Shown here piece by piece: positions 6,006-11,945 of a DNA stretch of 11,945 nt. A program made the translations under genes and the position numbers. How positions within the stretch are numbered: the stretch's first letter is position 1; each line of letters starts with the position of its first letter. A model generated the notes under the pieces. The model ran no database searches. It was not told where the DNA came from and saw only the letters and a list, made by a program, of their open reading frames with translations. This stretch comes from Oscillospiraceae bacterium (GTDB lineage: Bacteria; Bacillota; Clostridia; Oscillospirales; Oscillospiraceae), in NCBI GenBank assembly GCA_020025675.1, contig JAHHRS010000054.1:1-11945 (forward strand). Direction: 5' to 3'.

Positions 6006-8393
6006 ATGGCAAAAGCTAAGAATCTGGTAATTGTGGAGTCACCTGCCAAGGCAAAGACTATTGAAAAATATTTAGGAGACGATTACAAAGTTAAAGCGTC
6101 CATGGGACATTTGAGGGATTTACCTAAAAGCAAAATGGGCGTTGATATAGAAAACGGATTTGAGCCTAAGTATATTCCTGTAAGGGATAAAAAGGAGCTT
6201 ATAGCTGAGCTTAAAAAGGACGCAAAAAGCGCCAAAACCGTCTATCTTGCAACGGACCCTGACCGTGAGGGAGAAGCTATTTCATGGCATCTTAAGGAAC
6301 TATTAGGGCTCGGTGACGATAAGGCAAAGAGAGTTACATTTAACGAAATAACTAAAAGGGTAGTCACAGAGAGTATTGAAAACCCAAGAGAAATTGACCA
6401 GAATTTGGTTGACGCCCAGCAGGCAAGAAGAGTTCTGGACAGAATTGTAGGCTATAAACTCTCTCCTCTGCTATGGAAAAAGGTAAAGTCCGGCCTTTCA
6501 GCGGGAAGAGTCCAGTCTGTTGCAACCAGAATGGTTGTGGACAGAGAAGAAGAGGTAAAAAACTTTGTTCAGGAGCGATACTTCCTGCTTGATGCCAGCC
6601 TAAGCCGATTAAACGATACTGCCAGCTTTAAAGCTCGTTTCTACGGAAAGGGCGATAAAAAGCAGGAAATAAAAAGCGAAGAAGAAGTAAACAAAATAAT
6701 AGAAGAGTGCCAAAATGGTAAATTTTCCGTCTCGAAGGTAAAACGGGGCATTAAGCAGAGAAGCCCGGCACCTCCGTTTATAACCTCCACACTGCAGCAG
6801 GAAGCTTCAAGAAGACTTAATATGACCCCCAGACGTACTATGTCAATAGCTCAGCAGTTATATGAGGGCGTGGAAATTGACGGCTACGGAAGCATAGGCC
6901 TTATTACCTACATGCGTACAGACTCACTGAGACTTTCAGATGAGGCAATAGGTGCAGCAAAAGACTTTATAGTAAGCCACTACGGTCCTGAGTATTATCC
7001 TGAAAAAACCAGACATTTTAAGACTAAGGCCGGCGCTCAGGATGCACATGAAGCAATACGTCCTACTAATGTTCAGCTTAGCCCTGATGTGGTCAGAAAG
7101 AATTTAACTCAGGAGCAGTACAGACTTTACAGACTCATATGGGGGCGTTTCACTGCATGCCAGATGGCAAACGCTGTCTATGATAATGTGTCTGTGGATG
7201 TGACCGCTGCGGATTATGTGTTTAAAGCAAATTACTCCGAACTTAAGTTTAGGGGATATACAGCGGTATATGAGGAAGCGAAAGATGAGGAGAGCAGTGA
7301 AATCCAAAGTCCTTTGCCTGCTTTAAATCAGGGCGAAGAGCTGACACTGCAGAAGATGATACCGGACGAGCAGTTTACTCAGCCTCCGTCAAGATATACC
7401 GAGGCCACACTTATAAGAGCAATGGAGGAAAAAGGGATAGGCCGCCCCTCTACCTACGCGCCTACCATATCCACTATAACTTCCCACGACTATGTAATTA
7501 AAGAAGGCAAATATCTGAAACCTACTCCTTTGGGTGAAGTGGTCACAGGACTTATGAAAGAGCATTTTGCGGATATTGTAGACCTTAAATTTACAAACCA
7601 CATGGAAGAAGAACTGGACGAAGTAGAGAGAGGAAAGGAAAAATGGAAAGATGTCCTGTCAGACTTCTACGGTAATTTTAACGAAGAGTACGAAGCGGCT
7701 GAAAAGGCGCTTGACGGTGTAAAAATTAAAGTTCCGGATGTGCTCAGCGATGAGTACTGTGATGTCTGCGGCAGACAGATGGTAGTAAAGAAAGGCAAGT
7801 TCGGTTATTTTCTTGCATGTCCCGGTTTTCCGGAGTGTACTTTTACAAAGCCCATTGTTGTGGAAATGCCGGGTAAATGCCCCAAGTGCGGCGGCAAGAT
7901 TTTAAAACGAACCTCAAAGAAAGGCTACGTTTTTTATGCCTGCGAGCGAGGCGTTGATTGCGGATTTATAACATGGGATGTGCCTACTAAAGATTTTTGC
8001 CCTTCCTGCGGCAAGACTTTGTTTAAAAAAAGCGGAAGAGGCGCTCAGAAGCCTTTCTGCATAAACGAAGAATGCCCCGAATTCCTGCCTGAGGATAAGA
8101 GAGGATATAAGAGAAAGCCGGCAGCAAAGGAAGAGGACAGGTCAGACAGCACAGAAGAAAATCAGGAGGCTGCTGATAAAAAAGCCGCTCCCCCAAAGAA
8201 AACTGCGGCTAAAAAGACAACAGCGGCCAAGAAAACTACTGCAGCTAAAAAGACCGCCGGAACAAAGAAAACTACCGCAGCTAAAAAGACAGCTGCAGCA
8301 AAGAAAACCACCGCAGCCAAAAAGTCAACCGGTACCAAAAAGACCACAGCAGTAAAAAAATCTACAACCGATAAAAAAGAAGATAAGGAATAA
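6006..8393 (+). CDS. topA: DNA topoisomerase I (type IA) with histone-H1-like C-terminal tail
   Basis: This 795-residue enzyme relaxes negative supercoils by cutting one strand through a 5'-phosphotyrosine. The Toprim domain opens with LVIVESPAKAKTIEKYLG (7-24, Glu11) and has the metal-binding DPDREGE (84-90). The active-site tyrosine is Tyr302 in GLITYMRTDSLRLS. The core continues with GIGRPSTYAPTI (477-488). Three C-terminal zinc-ribbon repeats carry the cysteines C585/C588/C605/C611, C625/C628/C646/C652 and C665/C668/C685/C690. After these comes a charged linker and a lysine/threonine/alanine repeat tail (about 724-795), described separately. The ATG is preceded by GAGGA at about 7 nt, and the gene starts 9 nt after the dprA stop. 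trmFO follows after 3 nt, the usual order in Firmicutes. Core identity is certain; the tail is an addition not needed for catalysis in the family. Confidence 0.98.
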   Translation: MAKAKNLVIVESPAKAKTIEKYLGDDYKVKASMGHLRDLPKSKMGVDIENGFEPKYIPVRDKKELIAELKKDAKSAKTVYLATDPDREGEAISWHLKELLGLGDDKAKRVTFNEITKRVVTESIENPREIDQNLVDAQQARRVLDRIVGYKLSPLLWKKVKSGLSAGRVQSVATRMVVDREEEVKNFVQERYFLLDASLSRLNDTASFKARFYGKGDKKQEIKSEEEVNKIIEECQNGKFSVSKVKRGIKQRSPAPPFITSTLQQEASRRLNMTPRRTMSIAQQLYEGVEIDGYGSIGLITYMRTDSLRLSDEAIGAAKDFIVSHYGPEYYPEKTRHFKTKAGAQDAHEAIRPTNVQLSPDVVRKNLTQEQYRLYRLIWGRFTACQMANAVYDNVSVDVTAADYVFKANYSELKFRGYTAVYEEAKDEESSEIQSPLPALNQGEELTLQKMIPDEQFTQPPSRYTEATLIRAMEEKGIGRPSTYAPTISTITSHDYVIKEGKYLKPTPLGEVVTGLMKEHFADIVDLKFTNHMEEELDEVERGKEKWKDVLSDFYGNFNEEYEAAEKALDGVKIKVPDVLSDEYCDVCGRQMVVKKGKFGYFLACPGFPECTFTKPIVVEMPGKCPKCGGKILKRTSKKGYVFYACERGVDCGFITWDVPTKDFCPSCGKTLFKKSGRGAQKPFCINEECPEFLPEDKRGYKRKPAAKEEDRSDSTEENQEAADKKAAPPKKTAAKKTTAAKKTTAAKKTAGTKKTTAAKKTAAAKKTTAAKKSTGTKKTTAVKKSTTDKKEDKE
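8196..8372 (+). repeat. Tandem repeat coding for the KKTxAA-type tail of topoisomerase I
   Basis: Ten units beginning with a lysine pair (one of 5 codons, nine of 6) code for residues 731-789, mainly KKTTAA and variants such as KKTAGT and KKSTGT. In the first eight units the lysine pair alternates AAG-AAA with AAA-AAG, so the true DNA period is 36 bp. Units 3+4 and 5+6 are nearly identical over their first 24 nt (one difference). This points to expansion by 36-bp duplication, followed by decay toward the 3' end. The product resembles the lysine/alanine-rich tails of histone H1 and of some bacterial nucleoid proteins, and probably binds DNA without sequence specificity. Confidence 0.9.
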
Positions 8394-8396
8394 ATT

Positions 8397-9722
8397 ATGG
8401 AGATAGTCAGCGTATTGGGAGCGGGACTTGCGGGCAGTGAATGTGCTTGGCAGCTTGCTAAGAGGGGTATAAAGGTACGTCTTTATGAAATGCGACCTCA
8501 GCGAATGGGTCCGGCTCACAATTCAGAAAATTTTGCCGAGCTTGTATGCTCAAACTCTCTGAGAAGTGATGAGCTTACCAATGCAGTAGGCCTTTTGAAG
8601 GCCGAAATGCGGCGGATGGGTTCTATTATAATGGAGAGCGCCGATTTTAACAAAGTTGCAGCCGGCGGTGCGCTGGCGGTAGATAGGGAAGGCTTTTCAA
8701 AGTATATAACGGAAAAGCTTGAAAACCATGAAAATATAGAGGTCATACGGGAAGAAGCCACGGAAATTCCGGAGGGACAGGTGGTAATTGCAACTGGCCC
8801 TTTAAGCAGCGATGCTATTGCTGAAAAGATTTCTGAACTCTGCCCTGAAACTCCCCTGCATTTCTATGATGCCGTTGCTCCCATAGTAAGTATTGACAGC
8901 GTAGACATGGATAATGCCTATTTTGCATCACGATATGATAAGGGAACACCGGATTATGTAAACTGCCCTATGAACAAAGAGCAGTATCTTAGCTTTGTGG
9001 AAGAATTGAGAACTGCAAAGGAAGCACCTGTACACGGTTTCGATGACGGAGGAGTATTTGAGGCATGTATGCCGGTAGAGGTTATGGCAAGACGCGGAGT
9101 TGATACTTTGCGTTTCGGACCTTTAAAACCCGTAGGGCTTAAAGACCCGAGAACGGGAGAGGAGAGTTACGCTGTCGTACAGCTTCGCCGTGATAATTCC
9201 GACGGAACTATTTATAATATGGTGGGTTTTCAGACTCATCTTACGTGGGGCGAACAGAAAAGAGTATTTACAATGATACCGGCTCTGAAAAACGCAGAAT
9301 TTCTCCGTTACGGAGTTATGCACAGAAATACATATTTAAACAGTCCCAAACTCTTGGATAAATATTACAGACTCAAATCTGAGCCAAGGATAAGCTTTGC
9401 CGGCCAGATGACCGGTGTGGAAGGTTATGTAGAGTCTGCGGCTTCCGGCATGTTAGTAGGGATAGAGAAGGCGGCTGAAATTTTAGGCCTGCCCCCTGTA
9501 AATTTTCCTCAGGAGACAGCAATAGGAGCGCTGAGTAATTATATATCAGGCGGCAGTGTTGGCGATTTTCAGCCGATGAATATAAATTTCGGAATTATAA
9601 GCCAGCTTGGATACAGGGTTAAGGGAAAAAGAAATAAAAACGCCGAAATATCACGGCGCTCACTGGAAATAATAAACGAGCTTTTAAAGAAGGGAGTCTT
9701 TGACTGTGAAAATAATAATTGA
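8397..9722 (+). CDS. trmFO: Methylenetetrahydrofolate-tRNA (uracil-5-)-methyltransferase TrmFO
   Basis: TrmFO makes 5-methyluridine at position 54 in the T-loop of tRNA, using methylenetetrahydrofolate as carbon donor and reduced FAD. The product is 441 residues, the normal size. It begins with the FAD-binding Rossmann motif VLGAGLAGSECAWQLA (6-21). The family signature MGPAHNSENFAELVCSNSLR (37-56) holds Cys51, and FEACMPVEVMA (221-231) holds Cys224. These match the cysteine pair described as important in the Bacillus enzyme. A second flavin-binding stretch, FAGQMTGVEGYVESAASG (334-351), lies in the C-terminal half. TAAGGA lies 7 nt before the ATG, 3 nt after the topA stop. The 3' end overlaps the plsX start by 17 nt. 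The gene context, directly after topA, supports the call. Confidence 0.97.
   Translation: MEIVSVLGAGLAGSECAWQLAKRGIKVRLYEMRPQRMGPAHNSENFAELVCSNSLRSDELTNAVGLLKAEMRRMGSIIMESADFNKVAAGGALAVDREGFSKYITEKLENHENIEVIREEATEIPEGQVVIATGPLSSDAIAEKISELCPETPLHFYDAVAPIVSIDSVDMDNAYFASRYDKGTPDYVNCPMNKEQYLSFVEELRTAKEAPVHGFDDGGVFEACMPVEVMARRGVDTLRFGPLKPVGLKDPRTGEESYAVVQLRRDNSDGTIYNMVGFQTHLTWGEQKRVFTMIPALKNAEFLRYGVMHRNTYLNSPKLLDKYYRLKSEPRISFAGQMTGVEGYVESAASGMLVGIEKAAEILGLPPVNFPQETAIGALSNYISGGSVGDFQPMNINFGIISQLGYRVKGKRNKNAEISRRSLEIINELLKKGVFDCENNN
9691..9696 (+). promoter_or_regulatory. Ribosome binding site of plsX, inside trmFO
   Basis: AGGGAG lies 9 nt before GTG at 9706 and only 3 nt before TTG at 9700. This spacing selects the GTG as the plsX start. 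Confidence 0.75.
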
Positions 9723-10725
9723 CGCCATGGGCGGAGATAACGCACCGGAAGAAATAGTTAAAGGAGCAGTAAAAGCAAAGAATGAGCTTGGCGTTGATGT
9801 TGTGCTTGTAGGCCGCAAGGAAGATGTGGAGGCCTGCCTTAAAATAGAAAACTGCCAAGATATTCCCGTTGTTGATGCAAGAGAAGTTGTAGCAATGGAC
9901 GATAATCCGGTCTGCATTGTCAGAGATAAGAAAAAGAAGAACGAATCTTCCATGGCTGTTGCTTTGAATATGCTTAAAGATGGAGAAGGGGACGCAGTTG
10001 TATCGGCCGGCAGTACAGGTGCCCTCGTGACAGGCGCTACCTTCATAGTCCAGCGTTTAAAAGGCATTCGCCGTCCTGCTCTTGCCCCTGTACTTCCCGC
10101 CGGTGAGCACGGAGTAATGCTCATTGACTGCGGAGCTAATGATACCTGCACTCCTGAGTATCTGTTACAGTTTGCTTATATGGGCAGTTTTTATGCCAAA
10201 AAGATGATGGGATGTGAAAATCCCAGAATCGGTCTTTTGAATATCGGAACCGAAGACAGCAAGGGAGGAGAACTCAGACAGCAGACTTTTGCCCTTTTAA
10301 AGAAGGCCGGTGAGGCAGGCAGAATAAATTTTGTGGGTAACGCAGAGGGAACCGGAGTATTTTCGGGAGCTTATGATGTTATCGTCAGCGACGGATTTAC
10401 CGGAAACGTGCTATTAAAGACTACTGAGGGCGTTATAAAATATATGATGAAGCAGCTTAAAGGCGTATTTTACAAGAATACCAAGAATAAGCTTGCAGCC
10501 GCCGTGCTTAAAAAAGATTTAGGCATAATGAAAAAGTCTATGGATGTAAACGAGGTTGGCGGAACTGCTCTTCTGGGCATTTCAAAGCCGGTCATAAAGG
10601 CTCATGGCTCCTCCGATGCGGCCTGTATCTTTTCAGCTGTGAGACAGGCAAAAGCGTTTGTTGAAAGCAATATAATAAAAGATATTGAGGATAATATTAA
10701 CGCTATGAAGGTCGGGAAAAACTAA
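9706..10725 (+). CDS. plsX: Phosphate acyltransferase PlsX (acyl-ACP to acyl-phosphate)
   Basis: PlsX converts acyl-ACP and phosphate to acyl-phosphate, the acyl donor used by PlsY in the first step of phospholipid synthesis. It acts at the inner face of the membrane. The 339-residue product has the family motifs KIIIDAMGGDNAPEEIVKG (2-20), ESSMAVAL (80-87), SAGSTGALVTGA (100-111), IDCGAND (140-146), GLLNIGTEDSKG (176-187) and VSDGFTGNVLLKTTEG (227-242). The end motif is GGTALLGISKPVIKAHGSSD (285-304). I place the start at GTG 9706 because of ribosome-binding-site spacing and because it gives the usual short (M)KI-DAMGGD N-terminus. The in-frame TTG at 9700 would add two residues. The gene overlaps trmFO by 17 nt, so translation is probably coupled. 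No fabD, fabG or acpP follows, unlike the Bacillus plsX cluster; rnc is the next gene. Confidence 0.96.
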   Translation: MKIIIDAMGGDNAPEEIVKGAVKAKNELGVDVVLVGRKEDVEACLKIENCQDIPVVDAREVVAMDDNPVCIVRDKKKKNESSMAVALNMLKDGEGDAVVSAGSTGALVTGATFIVQRLKGIRRPALAPVLPAGEHGVMLIDCGANDTCTPEYLLQFAYMGSFYAKKMMGCENPRIGLLNIGTEDSKGGELRQQTFALLKKAGEAGRINFVGNAEGTGVFSGAYDVIVSDGFTGNVLLKTTEGVIKYMMKQLKGVFYKNTKNKLAAAVLKKDLGIMKKSMDVNEVGGTALLGISKPVIKAHGSSDAACIFSAVRQAKAFVESNIIKDIEDNINAMKVGKN

Positions 10726-10726
10726 A

Positions 10727-11404
10727 ATGGAAGAGCTTCAAAAGAAAATAGATTACAGCTTTAAAAATGAAAATCTCCTGCGCACTGCCCTTACACACAG
10801 TTCATATGCAAATGAGAAGCATGATGAGAACTGCCGGTGCTATGAGCGCCTTGAATTTTTGGGCGACTCCGTGCTGGAGCTTGTGACGGCAGAATTCCTT
10901 TATAATTATAAGCCCTCACTCCCTGAGGGCAGTATGACAAGGCTGAGAGCAGAACTTGTGTGTGAGGGAAGCCTTCATAAAACAGCACTTTCTCTTAATC
11001 TCGGCAAATATATGCTGCTGGGAAAAGGCGAGGAAAAAAGCGGGGGACGTGAGCGCCCGTCTATTCTCGCTGATATGGTTGAGGCAATTATTGCTGCAAT
11101 ATATATTGACAGCGGCTATGAACAGGCTAAACGTTTTATTATTGATAATATCCTTAGCAAAGCCGAAATAAGTGCAAATCACCGAACCGGGGATTTTAAG
11201 ACTGAGCTGCAGGAACTTGTACAGAAAAAACATGACCAGCGTATAAGCTATGAACTTATTTCAGAGACCGGACCTGACCATAACAAAATTTTTTCCTTCC
11301 GTGTAAGTATAAACGGAATCCCCGCCGGAGAAGGAAGCGGCAGGACAAAGAAGGAAGCGGAACAGATGGCAGCTATGAAGGCTTTGGAGGATTTGAAAAA
11401 ATGA
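10727..11404 (+). CDS. rnc: Ribonuclease III
   Basis: RNase III cuts double-stranded RNA in rRNA precursors and in regulatory duplexes. The 225-residue product has the catalytic domain (about 3-148) with signature ERLEFLGDS (40-48) and the four expected metal-binding acids Glu43, Asp47, Asp116 and Glu119 (the last two in ILADMVEAII). It is followed by a double-stranded RNA-binding domain (about 155-225) ending in GRTKKEAEQMAAMKALEDL. The ATG lies 1 nt after the plsX stop codon and has only a weak purine stretch upstream, so translation is probably coupled to plsX. The 3' end overlaps the radical SAM gene by 4 nt (ATGA). In many Firmicutes rnc sits beside smc and ftsY, which may lie just beyond this window. 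Confidence 0.97.
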   Translation: MEELQKKIDYSFKNENLLRTALTHSSYANEKHDENCRCYERLEFLGDSVLELVTAEFLYNYKPSLPEGSMTRLRAELVCEGSLHKTALSLNLGKYMLLGKGEEKSGGRERPSILADMVEAIIAAIYIDSGYEQAKRFIIDNILSKAEISANHRTGDFKTELQELVQKKHDQRISYELISETGPDHNKIFSFRVSINGIPAGEGSGRTKKEAEQMAAMKALEDLKK

Positions 11405-11945
11405 GTGCCAGAGAGAATATTATACCTGTTTTTGTCCCCCATCTGGGATGCCCTAATGACTGTGTTTTCTGCAATCAACGGCATATATCCGGCGCTCAGC
11501 GCCCTGCTTCTGCGGATGATGTGAGAGAAGCGATAGAAAAAGCGGCCGCCTTGCCCCTGAATGGGGCAAAGCGGCAACTGGCCTTTTATGGGGGTAGCTT
11601 TACGGCTATACCCGTTAAAGATCAGGAGAGCCTTTTAGGCGCTGCAAAAGAGTATTTAGACAGAGAAATTATCCACTCTATCCGCCTGTCTACCCGTCCG
11701 GATGCTATTGACGGAGCTGTTTTGAAGCGTCTTAGTAACTTCGGCGTGGAGACAATAGAACTGGGTGCTCAGTCTATGGACGAAAATGTGCTTCTTCTCT
11801 CCGGCAGAGGCCATACAGCTCAGGATGTAGTAAATGCCTCAAAACTTATAAAAGAGGCAGGCTTTAAACTTATTCTGCAGATGATGACGGGACTTCCGGG
11901 AGACAGCGAAAAGAGCTGTGTGGAGACGGTAAAAAAAATAATTAA
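11401..11945 (+). CDS. Radical SAM protein, Elp3-like, C-terminus missing (runs off right edge)
   Basis: The first 181 codons of a radical S-adenosylmethionine enzyme are visible. The iron-sulfur cluster motif CPNDCVFCNQ gives C17-x3-C21-x2-C24, the standard CxxxCxxC, preceded by IIPVFVPHLGC. AFYGGSFTAIP (67-77) fits the GGE-like, SAM-binding region of the family. STRPDAID (about 103-110), IELGAQSMDENVL (about 125-137) and LILQMMTGLPGD (about 161-172) match the following strands of the partial TIM barrel in Elp3/coproporphyrinogen-dehydrogenase-like proteins. Clostridial genomes often annotate this neighbour of rnc as an Elp3-like radical SAM protein of unknown role. The start ATG overlaps the rnc stop in ATGA, so translation is coupled. 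A strong hairpin lies inside the coding sequence. The superfamily call is firm; the substrate is unknown. Confidence 0.92.
   Translation, partial: MSARENIIPVFVPHLGCPNDCVFCNQRHISGAQRPASADDVREAIEKAAALPLNGAKRQLAFYGGSFTAIPVKDQESLLGAAKEYLDREIIHSIRLSTRPDAIDGAVLKRLSNFGVETIELGAQSMDENVLLLSGRGHTAQDVVNASKLIKEAGFKLILQMMTGLPGDSEKSCVETVKKII
11545..11575. repeat. Strong inverted repeat inside the radical SAM gene
   Basis: GCCGC-C-TTGCCCC (11545-11557) pairs with GGGGCAA-A-GCGGC (11563-11575) around a 5-nt loop, giving 12 pairs and one C/A mismatch. On the minus strand the stem is followed after 3 nt by CTTTTTC (11544 downward), so it looks like a terminator for antisense transcription. On the plus strand no T-run follows. 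It codes for ordinary residues (about 49-58) and is not an obvious insertion in the protein. Confidence 0.6.

Noticed and set aside
8162..8347. Minus-strand hydrophobic ORF opposite the topA tail
   Set aside because: The valine/phenylalanine/alanine repeat is only the reverse complement of the lysine/threonine/alanine codon repeat.
9641..9658. CGCCG/CGGCG hairpin near the trmFO 3' end
   Set aside because: A 5-bp stem with an 8-nt loop and no T-run, inside conserved coding sequence; too weak for a terminator or regulatory claim.
9684..10151. Minus-strand 155-codon ORF opposite plsX
   Set aside because: The plus strand carries PlsX with all expected motifs; the antisense translation is serine/threonine-rich without any domain.
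10912..10930. GCCCTCA/TGAGGGC hairpin within rnc
   Set aside because: The 7-bp perfect stem codes for the conserved LPEG region of RNase III and has no T-run. I considered autoregulation by RNase III, but the stem is too short and lies inside the gene.
10956..11171. Plus-strand 71-codon ORF within rnc
   Set aside because: Out-of-frame shadow of the RNase III catalytic domain, with no ribosome binding site or recognisable motif.

Overview
The window looks like chromosomal DNA from a low-to-moderate GC Firmicute, most likely a gut-type member of the Clostridia (the Oscillospiraceae/Ruminococcaceae are my best guess). The reasons are the dprA-topA-trmFO gene order typical of Firmicutes, folate-dependent TrmFO, GGAGG-type ribosome binding sites, and the style of the two-component/ABC locus. 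The genus cannot be fixed from the sequence alone. I see no mobile element, CRISPR array, tRNA or rRNA.

Left block (1-3751, all on the minus strand): a response regulator, a histidine kinase, an ABC ATPase and a large FtsX/MacB-type permease that runs off the left edge. This is the common two-component-plus-transporter layout, used by relatives for export of, or resistance to, peptides or other envelope-active compounds. The kinase has one membrane helix and no sensor domain, whereas the permease has a domain of about 225 residues outside the membrane. The regulator/kinase pair has a near-consensus promoter (3782-3810). A perfect 11-bp terminator-type hairpin (2106-2136) separates it from the transporter pair. 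Upstream of the hairpin lie an 11-bp-period direct repeat and a weak candidate promoter, so the transporter may be transcribed separately and controlled by the regulator.

Divergent intergenic region (3752-4014): 263 bp, AT-rich. It holds the leftward promoter, two candidate rightward promoters, an imperfect palindrome and a possible 33-codon leader ORF in front of the RNA methyltransferase gene, which has no visible Shine-Dalgarno sequence.

Right block (4015-11945, all on the plus strand): a tightly packed housekeeping operon: TrmH/SpoU-family RNA methyltransferase, dprA, topA, trmFO, plsX, rnc and a radical SAM gene cut by the right edge. Junctions run from a 17-nt gap to a 17-nt overlap and no internal terminator is visible, so co-transcription is likely. 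The operon joins RNA modification (TrmH-like, TrmFO, possibly the radical SAM protein), DNA uptake and topology (DprA, TopA), phospholipid synthesis (PlsX) and RNA processing (RNase III).

Most of the window is ordinary core genome. The points that merit a second look are the regulatory architecture between kinase and transporter, the histone-H1-like repeat tail of TopA with its 36-bp DNA periodicity, a DprA with degenerate Rossmann motifs, the possible leader ORF before the methyltransferase, and a strong hairpin inside the radical SAM gene. I found no convincing evidence for a wholly new system.
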